64,000 nt of DNA, from positions 213,607,982-213,671,981 of the forward strand of contig CP136063.1 in assembly GCA_032622095.1 (NCBI GenBank), given 5' to 3'. Source of the stretch: Siphonodentalium dalli. Lineage: Eukaryota; Mollusca; Scaphopoda; Gadilida; Siphonodentaliidae. Shown in pieces: positions 22,395 to 34,156 of this stretch. Under the pieces are notes generated by a model. The model was not told where the DNA came from and made no database searches. It saw nothing but the letters and a program-made list of their open reading frames with translations. The first letter of the stretch is position 1. Each line of letters begins with the position of its first letter. The position numbers were made by a program, and so were the translations under genes.

Positions 22395-24420
22395 ACGAAT
22401 AGACAAAGCAACGAGCTAAATATTACGCCCACCACAATCCAAGAGGTTATTTTAACTTGCTACTCAATAAATGGAAAAACCAGCAGTGACTTCAATGGAA
22501 TATCTACAAAACTGATGAAGGAAACCATATTTTCTGTAGCACCAGCATTAAAGCATATATTCAACTTGTCGTTCAAACAAGGTCATGTTCCCAACACAAT
22601 GAAAATAGCTAAAGTTGTACCGATACCGAAAAATAGTGACAAGGGGGATATAAACAATTATCGTCCAATAAGCATTCTTCCCGCATGTTCTAAACTACTC
22701 GAAAAACTCATGCAAAAACGTTTAGTTGATTTTCTTAATGAATCGGACATCTTATTTAAACATCAGTACGGATTTCCCCAAACCATTCAACTTTTCATCC
22801 CATCATTCATCTACTGGATCATGTTGTAAAAAATAACGACAAGCCCACGAAAGATTCCACCGTAGCCCTTTTTCTTGATCTGTCCAAAGCTTTTGACACA
22901 ATAAACCACGAAATCTTACTTACAAAAATTGAACATTATGGAACTAGAGGCATGGCAAACAACTGGTTTCGAATCTATCTCAATGAGAGACGACAATACG
23001 TAGAATTCAATGGAAGCAAGTCAAATCTCCTAAAAACATCATGTGGTGTTCCTCAGTGATCCTTACTCTGGCCCATAATTTTTCTCCTCTACGTGAACGA
23101 TATGTCAAATGCAACTACTATATATCTCTTATCATATGCCGACGATACAACCCTTATGGCCAGTGGACAACATGAAGCGTTAATCCAAAGTTATGTCAAT
23201 AACGAATTAAGAAATCTATCTGACTGGTGTTGCTGCAACAAACTAGCCATCAATGCTAACAAAAGCAATTATATGCTCTTGCATCCACAAAACAATGACA
23301 AAAAATGGAATACAATTAAAATATATCTCAATGGAGCCGAACTTCTACGGATAGGGAACATGCGGAGCGAATCGTCTGCCAAATTTTTAGGTATCCATAT
23401 AGATGAAAACCTGACCTTTAATAAACACATTTATATTGTATGCTCAAAAATGGCACATGCAATTTATTGCATTAATAAAGTTAAACATTTTCTCCCGAGC
23501 AAGGCTCTCAAAACATTATACTTCGCCCTAATTCAAAGCCACTTAGTTTATGGCATCCAAATATGGGGACATGTACCAGCAGTGAAGAAACTATATTTAT
23601 TACAAAAACGAGCCATGAGAATTATATGTAACAAAAAATATAGAAGTCACACCGATCCTCTTTTCAAACAAGAAAACATTTTTAAAATAGATGATTTACA
23701 TAAATTACATGCATCCATTTTCATGCATGATTGGTACTACGATCGCTTACCAGTGTCTTGTTCTGGTATGTATGACAAGAGAGCAGAACCAAATAGACGC
23801 AACCTAATCCTATAGTACAAAAACAATTCAGGACCATCTCTTTTTCTAAAGTTCTCCCATACCATTCATTCCCCTTTATGTGGAATTCCCTTGAAAGTAA
23901 ATATACCTCTAAACAATCAAGACATGTGTTCCGAAAACGATTGAAAACGGATATCATTAATACCTATCCAGCTAGCGTGCGATGCAAAAACCGAAGATGC
24001 CCTGATTGCACAAACGATACATAATTTTCTGATAACAAAAAACAAAACAAAACATTCCCAAAACCTCACTCACATTATTCCTACTCGGTTCCACTCACAA
24101 CCGTATAGTATAGTATTCATTCATTATATCGACCAAGTAGGTGCCCATACATATGAACCACTTTTCGTACCATCGCCCTAACAACGCCTATATATATAAA
24201 AAACAGTCTGCACACGATAAACGTAACCTAAAAACAATCAAATTAATTCGGCCATCTTCATCATATAATCTGTCACCACATCCAGGGGTGATAGGAAGAC
24301 AGTCAGTCATGACTATATCACCCCTAGCAATATACATGTATAGTCTATCAATATTATATTTATTTGTAATTGTACTTTCCATGTGTGTATATTGTAAATA
24401 AAATTATCCTATCCTATCCT
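22395..24420 (+). pseudogene. 5'-truncated non-LTR retrotransposon (LINE) with broken reverse transcriptase
   Basis: The reverse transcriptase domain starts inside the frame near 22400. Visible landmarks are NYRPISILPACSKLLEK (RT motif), HQYGF, FLDLSKAFDTINHEIL (first catalytic Asp), CGVPQ (which is followed by a stop at 23057-23059 where the family has GS), and SYADDTTLMASG (FADD/YADD catalytic box). A frameshift near 22790 and another near 23815 break the frame further. The C-terminal part ends with WNSLESK-like sequence and CKNRRCPDC, then a stop. About 400 bp of 3' UTR ends in ATCCTATCCTATCC, a short tandem tail typical of CR1/Jockey-like LINEs. The copy cannot make its own protein. Confidence 0.9.
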
Positions 24421-24439
24421 TTAAAATAGACCAAAACAA

Positions 24440-25340
24440 TAAACACCTTTCAATCCAAAGATAGTTATATTTTACCTGAAAAAAAATGGTCCAAACCTGA
24501 AAAGTGAATTTTTGCCAATATTTATGTTAAGTTTTTGAGAGAGAAAGTCCAATATTTTTGACGATGTCAGTGGTGACAATAGTAACAATTAACCATGGTG
24601 CATCAGACATGTTAGTATTCAATGTATAGAATGCAGAATAGCCAATTTTATACATCAACCACAACGTGTAAGCGATTGCAGGACACGCTGGTGTAATATT
24701 TACCATTTTCCATATTATGGCGGCAATATTGGCAGCCATTTTGAGCCAAAGTAAGAATTTTGGTTCCAGTGATTTGGAATTTTCACATTACAAAGTTCTG
24801 TTCATTTCTTGTTGAAATATGACTAGAATCCCAAATGTGATTTTTTGTTAAATTTTATACCGCATTCTGTAAAATCGAATTTGTGAGGGATAGGAAGGGG
24901 GTACGACCCCAATAATTGCATATTTAATTGCTCCAATGATCCGTTAATATACAAAACACAAAATAAAGTTGCATTACTCAACTAGTTCCAAATAGCATGA
25001 ATTGATCTAGAAGATATTTGTGAAAAAATGTCATATTTTCAACTTCCGGCGGCCATTTTGGCGCCCATCTTGGATGGTGAGTTTCAATTTCGGCCCAAAA
25101 AAGTGTCAATATGTCTTAGCTTCAAGAAAATATATACACTTGTGTACATTTTACTAGATTTTATAATTTGCATAAAACTGACTTATGGTCGTGTCTGAAA
25201 AACGGCGGCCATGATGGACGCCATCTTGTCTGGAGTCTAAAAGGCCACTTTTTTTCTTGTTAACATTGCTTAAAAGTTTAAGGACATAATAAGGAACAAA
25301 ATGAGTGGGGTGAAGTTAAGTCCCAGTGGGGGGGGGGGTG
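24440..25340 (+). repeat. Dispersed family G (GGCGGCCATTTTGGC-rich), plus copy
   Basis: TTTTATACATCAACCACAAC, GCGATTGCAGG, TTGGCAGCCATTTTGAGCCA, TTCATTTCTTGTTGAAATAT, GACTAGAATCC and TCTAGAAGATATTTGTGAAA recur in order near 59200-59600, and inverted near 55850-56210. The copy begins directly after the LINE tail. It contains no gene. The 24421-25340 stretch is wholly accounted for by it. Confidence 0.7.
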
Positions 25341-26413
25341 CAAGGGTACCCCTATTAGCTCCCGGACTAATAATGCTCTTTACATAACAATGGTTTTTAC
25401 ATGCGAATTCTCCCATGTTAGTAATATAATAGTTGCTTTGCAGACTTTTATTTTATTTCGCATGAATCCACGTCAAATGCGTTGAGGAGTCATTGAAACA
25501 TTTACACTGGCAGTACACATTTTACCCACAGTAGGAAGATTTTTTATCCACAGTAGGATGTAAAGCTGAACCAAATAGCCATATATTCGCTCTGTTCGTC
25601 TCGGAAAACACCTTATTTATCAAACAATGTTTCGCCTCAGATTGACAAGGAAACACAATCATTTTCTTTTCGGAGTTGTACATTTAAAAACGTTCTGTGT
25701 CAGTCTGTTTCGGATAAAATAATGTTTGTAACATATATATGAGTGGAGAATTGAAAAAAGCTGTTCAATTTCTAGATCATGAGATAGCGCCAGGTTTCTT
25801 CAGAGTATTAAATGCCCAATTATTTTTCGAATGGACAGATCACATTATATACAACATAAATGTATTCCATATTATACCCCATTTGGGAACGGAACCAAAA
25901 AGTTATATATACCGGAATACGGAACAGCTGTGGCATAGACGTGTCGACCAAGTGACAGCGATTATCATATTCACACCAAGACGTCCACCGTTATTTACCT
26001 CATACTGCATCATAATTCACAACTAAGCGATAGAGTTCTTCCCCTTCCATTGAGAATAACAGACCGGGAGTACATATTTAAATTAAGCACAGAACACACA
26101 TCGGTACCTTAACAAAACAAAATGTTCACAGTGTATTCAACCGGATAGGTTGATAATGCAATGTTTTGCATGGATCTTCATCTTTCGAATGTTCTATAAA
26201 ATGTGATATGGGGATTCGAAAATTAAGTCGGCCTTAAGAATGTATGTTAGCATGTTTCTTATTTACAGACCTAAATAGTTTGATCGCCGAAACGTGATGA
26301 AATGAGAAATTGTTATTTCAAATTAGAGGGATGTAGATTATGTGTTCCTTTACTGTTGATTCACAACAAGGGTGTGCTCTCACCCCATACATAAGACGAG
26401 TAACAATATTCAC
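25341..26413. other. No gene recognised
   Basis: A 95-aa frame (25739-26026, plus) contains NINVFHIIPHLGTEP but resembles nothing I know and has no splice or start context. An AATAATGCTCTTTACATAAC word at about 25370 is a mutated relative of the family A motif. Confidence 0.4.
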
Positions 26414-26587
26414 CTGCAGACTCGATGTGATTGAGCAACCAATCGTACATCTCTTGGTTCCTGACCTCGAGCAGATGTCCTCGTTCACATTCACACAAGG
26501 TTTTGCTCTGTCGCCAGGTTTGTGTGTTATTTATTGCAATTCTGTACCACATGTCAAACTGACTGTTGTATGTATAGTCTGTAATCT
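26414..26587 (-). CDS. C-type lectin-like domain, N-terminal half (internal exon)
   Basis: On the minus strand a GCATTCCAG acceptor (ending 26588) opens a 174-bp exon that ends at TCTGCAG|GTGAAT, with the donor at 26413-26412. Both ends are phase 1, so it is a clean cassette. It encodes MWYRIAINNTQTWRQSKTL, then LCECERGHLLEV, then YDWLLNHI, the expected β1, Trp, first conserved Cys, HL and α2 of a C-type lectin-like domain. The C-terminal half follows at 13726-13958 after a 12.5-kb intron and joins in frame. The incoming phase (G|AG) also fits the donor of the PAN exon at 53266. Confidence 0.75.
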
Positions 26588-26589
26588 CT

Positions 26590-27359
26590 GGAATGCAACA
26601 TTGTAAAATACACTGGTTACACATTCATAAACAATACCATATGCATACCAGATTTTCATATTTATATGCAATATAAGCCCACGTAATCTATTTTGCGGGA
26701 TCCAGAAACTATATATACACAACACTAACTACTTTCAGTGTATGTCATTCCTATACATACATAAAGCTTAAGTTACCATGCGGTCGGTTGTTTGGTACAC
26801 GTGGTTAACGCTCACCCGTAAATGTATAAATATAAATGTGTGTTTAGATACCTACGTGCGGACAACACGTATGGAATATCTGCTACTATGCAAGCACTCC
26901 ATTGTGTGAGTCCACGTGCAGATATTCTACAGTTACTCAAAGACTACAAAACTATAACGGCCGAATTCTTATCCCTGGTCTTGACCAGGTTTTACGTAAA
27001 CTATTGTCTAGACCAGGCACAAACCACGGTAAGTAAGACCCTGAGTAAGCCGGAAATATTGGTCCGAATTGGTCCGTATTCTCGTCTTTTAAAAAACCCA
27101 GGTTTACGAAACACCAAGGTTTGCCTTCTTATTTTCATTCAAGCCTGTGTCAGATCTGTTCATATGTATCACTGTGTGGTAACTTATGAGTTTTGGTTAC
27201 GAGTTATAGGTAATTTGTTTGATTTGAACCGTATACTTCCATATAAGCAAATATGATAAGTTGTGTATTGCTATATGGCGTGCAGAGGGAAGATTCCAAT
27301 GATGCTTGAACTTGACAAAATGTATAATAATCTATATTTCTGTGTTAGAGGGTGTGACT
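26590..27359. other. No gene recognised, long frame judged fortuitous
   Basis: A 144-aa plus-strand frame (26822-27256) has no recognisable domain, no clear splice context and uneven composition. GAATATCTGCTAC and CGTGCAGATATTC near 26875-26925 form a small inverted pair. Confidence 0.4.
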
Positions 27360-27560
27360 AATTGTTGCCCAGGACCGCCCGGGATATTCCGAGAGAGCTC
27401 GGGCGCCCATATGGGCACATGGACGCCTTTTCACGACTTTATAAGGTAGAGGCATACTACATGAAGGCAACCTAAAAAATTGTCTCCCTCATTTGTCTAC
27501 GGTCGGTGTTATTAACACCGTAAATGCCGATATTGGTTAAGAGAGCCCGGGTGTATTCGT
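27360..27560. repeat. Single unit related to the arms of the 54.5-61.1 kb element
   Basis: GCCCAGGACCGCCCGGGATA, GAGAGCTCGGGCGCCCATAT, AAATGCCGATATTGGTTAAG and GAGAGCCCGGG match the CCCGGGC-rich, AAATGCCGATATTG-bearing unit repeated in the arms at 54630-55620 and 60480-61010. It is an isolated copy about 200 bp long. Confidence 0.6.
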
Positions 27561-27984
27561 GTTATTTCGGACAGAATATTTTATGCTGCGTAGTAGTGGA
27601 ATGCCACCTGAGTGTGACATTCAACTATTGACTGGCTGGCGCATCCACAACGGTCGATGGTATTAACGGATCTCGTGTCCAAAATTGGGATATGCGGGGT
27701 TAATAAAACCGGGCGTAAACGTTGAAACCATGATTGTGCGGTTTGACTTCCAGAATAGCGTCTTCCCCTATCCGAAATCCAGTCCCACACCCCATTTGCA
27801 ACATCGACTGACTTGTGCCTCATTTAAGAAAGAAATCCCTTCGAAAGGGATGGTGTCTATTTCTTGGCGAATTTTGAGTCTCAATTTCTCCTTTTTATTA
27901 ATTCGTGGTTGGTTATCTCTTTTCTACAAGTGTGGATCACAGCGGTACATTGACAGTTTGGTTTTCTGTGTGTAGTGGTTGTTG

Positions 27985-28209
27985 TTAATAGCCATGATGG
28001 TAATTACATGCGCCATGATAATGATAAAATCCAGGTGGAGCTGATGTGTGCACATCATTGGCCATGGACTGCTGATACCAATTTGAATAATGTGGACTGT
28101 ACCATGGATCGATGGGATATGGCAAACCTGGTGGATGATAACCTGGGGTTTTGATTTGGCCATGGACTATACCTGTAGGCGCGTAAGGTGATGGGTATAT
28201 ATTGTGTGG
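27985..28209 (-). CDS. Possible Pro/Tyr/His-rich terminal exon
   Basis: One minus-strand frame reads YPSPYAPTG, then KTPGYHPPGLPYPIDPWYS, then APPGFYHYHG, ending in a TAA at 27987-27985. This is strongly biased to Pro, Tyr, His and Gly in one frame only. A CCTACAG|GTATAG acceptor-like site lies near 28177, and a stop closes the frame upstream at 28210. Because its stop lies before the lectin exons, it cannot be an internal exon of the lectin protein unless it is an alternative end. It could instead be the last exon of another gene. I do not recognise the protein. Confidence 0.35.
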   Translation of the reverse strand, partial: PHNIYPSPYAPTGIVHGQIKTPGYHPPGLPYPIDPWYSPHYSNWYQQSMANDVHTSAPPGFYHYHGACNYHHGY

Positions 28210-28817
28210 TTAGCCATAGCTGATATCGATTCAAGCCAGACATAGGAGTTTGAACTTGTGAGCTGTGACCTTGAAAAACTCTGGACACTTACTTGTACCC
28301 GAACCTAAATATACCAGGCGTAACACGTTTATCAATTAATTTATCGCAAATGATTATCGAGCCTGATCAAGCAGGGGTCAATTACAAGGCACGAAGATAC
28401 TTAATTCCAAGCGTATCGTGGGTATGATAGGCAAATCAATTGATTAGTATACTAGAAGTAGTGCATTACTACAAGTGTTTCACCCTCTAAACTTCTGAAA
28501 ACGTGACTGATGTATTTCTAATTAAACTATATTAATTTAAATCAATACACAAGGAAAAAAACAAAAGTTTAATATTCCAACAAGCAACTTGAGCAGCTAT
28601 CTTATGAATAATAAATAATATATACTACAAATTCAATAGGATTGATTGAACATAAACCGAGGTTCCAAAAACCATTCCAAGCAAATTTTAATCAGGAAAA
28701 TACACAGCATTGCTCAGAAAACGTATCCAATGTTGTTAGGAGAAAAAATAATGGAAATAAATATACTTATTCTCATACACTGCACATGGAAATTATTGCA
28801 CAGATAATACATAGAGG
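28210..28817. other. No gene or repeat recognised
   Basis: AT-rich sequence. A CAA|GTAAGTG donor-like site on the minus strand near 28300 is the only signal seen. Confidence 0.35.
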
Positions 28818-28943
28818 ATATCCACACTTTTTCAGTGGATATGGGTTATATCTCATGAGTGATGACAAAACATTGAATTTCCACTAGTGGTTTTGTCACC
28901 ACGAATGAGATTTAACCCATATCGACTGAAAAAGTGTGGATAT
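28818..28943. mobile_element. Palindromic foldback element, 126 bp
   Basis: ATATCCACACTTTTTCAGTG and GGATATGGGTTATATCTCAT on the left are inverted in ATGAGATTTAACCCATATCG and ACTGAAAAAGTGTGGATAT on the right. The inner loop contains TTTTGTCA and TGACAAAA. There is no coding capacity. Confidence 0.85.
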
Positions 28944-30593
28944 TCTGTTTATTAAATACTTTAGTTACTTGCCTATGGCCCCCAACGAATGTCAATACAT
29001 CAGAAATTTCAAGCTGATATCACTCAATAGTGGGATATCACTTATATCTCACTGCTAAAACCTTATAATTCATGGGCAAGTATATAATAAATAACTTATA
29101 CTATTTAATACAAAGCAATTAATTGAATACTATGCATATTTGACATCAGATAGAACAAGTAGTTTCATGCTCATTTGGCAAGAATTTCCTTTCAGTTGAA
29201 TACTGGTTGAGATGATGTCATTAATATACATATACTGGAAGCTGTCCGATTTAGTATATGAGCTGTTGAACTGTTATATGGAATTTTATCAAATTACTGT
29301 CCAACGTTTAACTCTCGATATGATTATATCTGTATTTGTGATGAACATGTAGTTTTATGCTGCTTTTTATCCACATTCAATTTAAACGAGTGACTCGCGT
29401 TAATTCATTCAATGTCAAGAGGATAAAAATCATGTTGCGTTGTTATTGAGAGTTGTGGATGTCCAATATAAACTCAGATATCTGACACCAGGTAGAACAA
29501 GTAGATTCAGGCCGACGTCAAATCCCATCCTCGTCAATGAAACAATTGTAGGAATATGTAATATATTTAGCATAGTTTATTAGTTGTCATTAATGTCACA
29601 ATGCATGGTTATTCAAGATGTCAGCTAATATATGTGTGTCGTTTTCGTTGTTCGGTTCTGTTCTCCCATTTAGGTAGATGTGTGTGCGTCACTTCATCGG
29701 GTGGACTTTAACCGGATAACAGGTACTCAATCAGATATATATTATTCATTTTTTTGAAAGTCACAACTGGAGCTGATCGCAAGGATCAATTTTCAGACGA
29801 TGTGCTGAATGATATCAGGTAGGATGCATTGGTGCGATCATTAGGTCGATGAGTTGTTATCAATAAAAGACTATCGCGTTTCAAAGTCAGCGATTGATGC
29901 AGCGCGGTTTAATATATTGAGTATTCCCAATTCTAGCATAATAAAAAAAAAACACTCGTTGCAAATGAGCCGCGCCGTCACCGCGGACTGGCGTTTATCG
30001 AAAACATGAAAACTGCCTACCAGTGGTACGTGCAATATTAACACGTAATACAATTCTATAAACTACCTGTTCTGCGACGACGGTCAGGTAAAACTTCCTT
30101 CATATAGGAGGAAACCTTTTTTTTCGTAACTCATTAAAGCCCCAGCTCATATGTTCGGATATTCATCTGTATAAACACTATATTATGCTATATGACTATG
30201 AATACATATTTTCTTAAAATGACTTCACATGCAGAATCGATAGTCGTGTAACTTTCTTATAAATCATGGTATAAGCATGAAGTATATAAACAAAAAACGT
30301 TAATCATCCAGTTAACAACTGCATTTATATCCCACACACTGATTAAGAAACTTCGAGTTATAAATTTGCATGAGATAATTACTCGTTTACATTTCTACAC
30401 TGACTGAATTTGAATTGTGTTCAATGTGATTATTAATTTACGATCTAAGTCCGGCGAAGGTTAAGGCTATAGAATGTTACTACACTATCTTAAAAATTAG
30501 TATCTTTGTGTTACTGACCACAGCTCATAACACAGCTCATAATCAACTCACTGTCTTAACGCTTGACGCTCATGTCTACTTGTTAAGTTATAG
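28944..30593. other. No gene recognised; weak repeated words
   Basis: CATCAGATAGAACAAGTAGT near 29143 and CACCAGGTAGAACAAGTAGA near 29487 are spaced about 345 bp apart, with ATATCAGGTAGGATGCATTG near 29813 as a third diverged copy. This suggests a decayed repeat. No exon is visible on either strand. Confidence 0.4.
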
Positions 30594-30691
30594 ATAGACA
30601 TCGAGTTGGTATTGGATATGCGGGAGAAACAACACCGTTGAGTGTCGTAGGGGTTGTTTCTCCCGCATATCCAATACCACGGAGGTGTCTA
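30594..30691. mobile_element. Palindromic foldback element, about 98 bp
   Basis: GTTGGTATTGGATATGCGGG plus AGAAACAAC is mirrored by GTTGTTTCTCCCGCATATCC plus AATACCAC, with outer words ATAGACATCG and GAGGTGTCTAT. The hinge is CACCGTTGAGTGTCGTAGGG. Confidence 0.85.
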
Positions 30692-32490
30692 TTCGCGAGC
30701 CCCAAGCATGATATTATCTTTGTCGGCGATTAGCTTACCCCACGCTTTAATATAATTAATTAACACGTTGTTGGCGGGTGCATTTGCCCATTATATATCT
30801 CCAATCAGCTCCTCATTCCCATATCAGCACGGGTGAGAAGAGTGCATTTTGCCAGTATCATAGGCTGAGTATAACGCAGTTACAGTATGCACACGTCACA
30901 AAATACTACCCGGCGTACTTTGCACTTGTTTGCTATTTTTTCTCCAAAATGTGGACCGAACACACACGAACGAACGGGAACATGAATGTGACATTGGTTG
31001 AAAACGTGACGCGACCACACTCCGTATTCGAAATGGGGACTTAAAGTTAGACTTAGCATTCTAGATAAGTAATGTTTGACTGATTCTGCATGTGTACTTG
31101 TGTGATATTTTCGTCTAAACTTTCTGTGTCGACGTTATCTAAATGGATATTACATAGATATATTATGTTATCAGCATGGCGTCCGTTTTATAAGCGAAAT
31201 AAAAACCACAAGCGCCCGGAGGTAAATGAAGATCGGCCGATGATCCAACTGATGTTTTCTGTTAATATTTGAATAAAAAATAATAGAAATTCTTTGGAGG
31301 AGCCGTTTTCGTATTACTGCTTATCGGGTTTATCTATTCCATGAATTGGAAGTTGGATTTGCAAGCAGTTCTTGACCAATGTAAGTTATCGAATGAGGTT
31401 TATTTACTGTAAATATATAGTAGTCGTTGCCTGTGTAAATCGATCTTCAATTTCCGCATTTTGACTTGCAAATTCATAAAATTTTATGAAATTCCATGTA
31501 ATGAACGTAACTATTCCACTTAAGTTTGAATGTGGCGTACTCGGCATTACAAACTGATTTGGATTATCAACATTTAAATATTTGGCATGATGTGTCGCCT
31601 CCCCGCATTTTACATCGATACGTCCCTGCATTTGCTTGTTGTAAGAAACTTGGTGCGACGCTTATAAGTGGACCAATCTTTTGATTGAATGCTCGGGAGT
31701 GCATAGTTGGTCAATCAATGAGTGTTGCGGGAATACAATGCCTATATATAGGCATATGTTATTTTAATCACGACATACCGTTTCGCAGCACAAGCGATGA
31801 CATAAAGAGCTTTGCAGTAAATAACGGTCGGTCACCGGACCTCAATGGATAACTTACATTGACGTTATTATGTATTTTCTAAACTGATACGTCTGTGTGT
31901 TTGTGTGTAAGACCCCCCCCCCCCCCCCTTCCCACCCCAGCTCCACCATATTGGTCGCGACGAATCGAGTGTCTGAGTTATTGTCTCAACAATTGGATAT
32001 TTGTAATATCCAACAGTTGGATATCCGTAATATCCAATTGTTACACACAGATATCCAACGCTTGTGCCAATTACACATCAATACAACAAGCCCATTGTGT
32101 CTATTCGTCAGGATAGACACCTGCTACAAACAATGGATGACGTCACGGAAATGTTCTAACTATCAATTATATCACGCACTGCGAATACAAACTCTTTCGC
32201 TTATCAAGCAAACGCGCAAAAGTATCAAAACTGAATAATATGCAATATGATTTGTCATTTTATCCACTTTGAGAATTTTGTGCAATCCAAGAAGACAAAG
32301 ATGGCGTCCATGGTGGCAGTTGTTATCGAAAAATTCATGAATTCCTGTCGTTGGTGCACCAACTTAACGAAATTAGTAATAAAATAAAATACACACAAAC
32401 AATGCTAAGTCGTAAACCATATCGGTGGAATGTATCTCCCAAAATATACACAATCGAATGAAATTTACAATTTGTGGACAATTCAATAGC
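30692..32490. other. No gene recognised; poly-C run and a hairpin
   Basis: A run of about 17 C lies at 31912-31928. A hairpin of about 55 bp (AACAATTGGATATTTGTAAT...TATCCAATTGTT) lies at 31988-32042, built from two ATATCCAAC-type inner repeats. Frames across the poly-C (31895-32238) and a 75-aa minus frame at 31404-31631 show no known domain. Confidence 0.45.
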
Positions 32491-32492
32491 TA

Positions 32493-33009
32493 TATCAGAG
32501 TGCAGAATACAACGTGTGCGGTCGGCGGTTGGTCTGACACTTCGACCTACATCAATTAAGCCTATCTTAACACGTTACTTATAAAAATATTAATCTAATA
32601 ACACCAGTATTTCTACCTGTCTATAATTCTATATACCAGAAACTAATTCAGAAATTAGCCACATACATACCTTTATAATTATATTGTTAGCTTTTCTGCA
32701 AGCCAAGTAAATTTACTTCAGTTCAGTGGGTCATTTCCACCCATATAAAATATATGTTGTAGGGTAATCGAGTTACAATACAATATTCTCTCGTTCCTAC
32801 AACATATCTTTTCTTTTTACTTTCTATACAGATATGTACAATTTTCTATATTATTTACTTTTACTTATATTTCTAAATTCATCATTACTAAAAGAGACTT
32901 AACTATCTTAAACTCTTATTTAAATTCTACTTATTTGCAGTCTCTCATTTATTATTAAATACGTTACATTTTCATTAAATCAAGTTAATACATAAAGTAC
33001 AATCTATTT
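32493..33009 (+). repeat. 5' LTR of the LTR retrotransposon
   Basis: The 517-bp segment from TATCAGAGTGCAGAATACAA to CATAAAGTACAATCTATTT is repeated at 36402-36869 and continues at 45869-45912 after a nested insertion. The copies differ at scattered sites (for example CTACATCAAT against CTACGTCAAT). ATATATGTTGTAGGGTAATC and CATCTTTTCTTTTTACTTTC words lie inside. The exact first base is uncertain because no clear target duplication is visible and the terminal dinucleotides are not TG/CA. Confidence 0.8.
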
Positions 33010-33016
33010 CTGCTCA

Positions 33017-34023
33017 AAACTTGTCTCCGTCTTGTGTGAACTTTTCCAGATAACCAGACACAAGACAATTGCATACTACCCAATGTCTAATGCAGTTTGT
33101 GAGAGAGTTAATTATACAATTGCACAATCTTTGCGGACATACATCAACCAGAAACAAACGAACTGGCCAGAACTATTTCCAAGTGTGATTATGGGATTAC
33201 GAAAATCACCATCTGCCACGACAGGATTTTCGCCATATCGTATGATTTTTGGAGAAGAGATGACTTTACCGATTGAAACGGAACTAACTCCTCGAGATCC
33301 CATTCACAAAACTGATAAAGAGCATCTTTCGGATATAATTTCGGATCTTAAGATAACAGACAAAATCTCGGAGGATAGAGTTAAAGCAGCCCAGCTAAAG
33401 CAAAATAATTCATATGACAAGAAAGCTAAGGAACCTCAATTATCTATAGGAAATCAAGTACTTTTGCGAAACAGTCAAGTGCCGAAAGGACTAGCCAGCA
33501 AATAATACAAGAAATGGACAGGTCAATTTTATATATCGCAAATGCGACCAAATGACACATACAGTCTACGATGGGTTACAACTCATAAACCATGGACATC
33601 AAGAGTTCACGCCAACCGTTTGAAACTTTACAACGATCCATTAAATCGACAGTATCAACCCGTGGAAATTGATCAAGAAATAATTGACAATATTCCTGAC
33701 AACATGACTTCTGACTGCGATCAACCAAATTCTTCTTCGCCGATCATACCAGATGACGGCACAGCTCAATCTTCCGATGAAGCATAACAGATTGAACGAT
33801 TAACAGGTGTCAAGACTATTAACAGAGTTAAACATTATCGCATCAAATTGAAAAATTACACCCAAACGACGTGGGAACCTGCTTCAAATAGACCTCCAAA
33901 CGTAATTAGAAAATATCACATTCGTCACACCATAACAGGCAAAACTCGCAAACGGAATAAAAGGTCATATTTCCAGAGACCAAATACTACGACATCGCTT
34001 CAAGATGTTAATCAAGATGCATA
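33017..34023 (+). pseudogene. 3' end of Gypsy-like pol: integrase C-terminus with chromodomain
   Basis: One frame runs from just after the 5' LTR to a TAA at 34021-34023, interrupted by two stops (33503-33505 and 33785-33787). It contains YYPMSNAVCERVN with the glutamate of the D,D-35-E triad, then TNWPELFPSVIMGLRKSP and TTGFSPYRMIFGEEM, then a GPY/F-like segment (KKWTGQFYI, HANRLKLYND), then a chromodomain-like end (YRIKLKNYTQTTWEPASN). Protease, reverse transcriptase, RNase H and the first two integrase catalytic aspartates are absent, because the remnant abuts the LTR directly. The element is internally deleted and cannot transpose by itself. Confidence 0.85.
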
Positions 34024-34156
34024 ATACTCACATGGATAACACAATCCACTGCAATTGCAATCGCTTTTAATCACACTCAGATAGCAATGCCTATGTTTCA
34101 GTATCTCGTGACTTATATTCAATAATGCTATCGATGCCATCCACGCCAATAATGAA

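Noticed and set aside
26822-27256. 144-aa plus-strand frame
   Set aside because: No recognised domain, no splice or start context, and opposite in strand to the host exons; probably chance.
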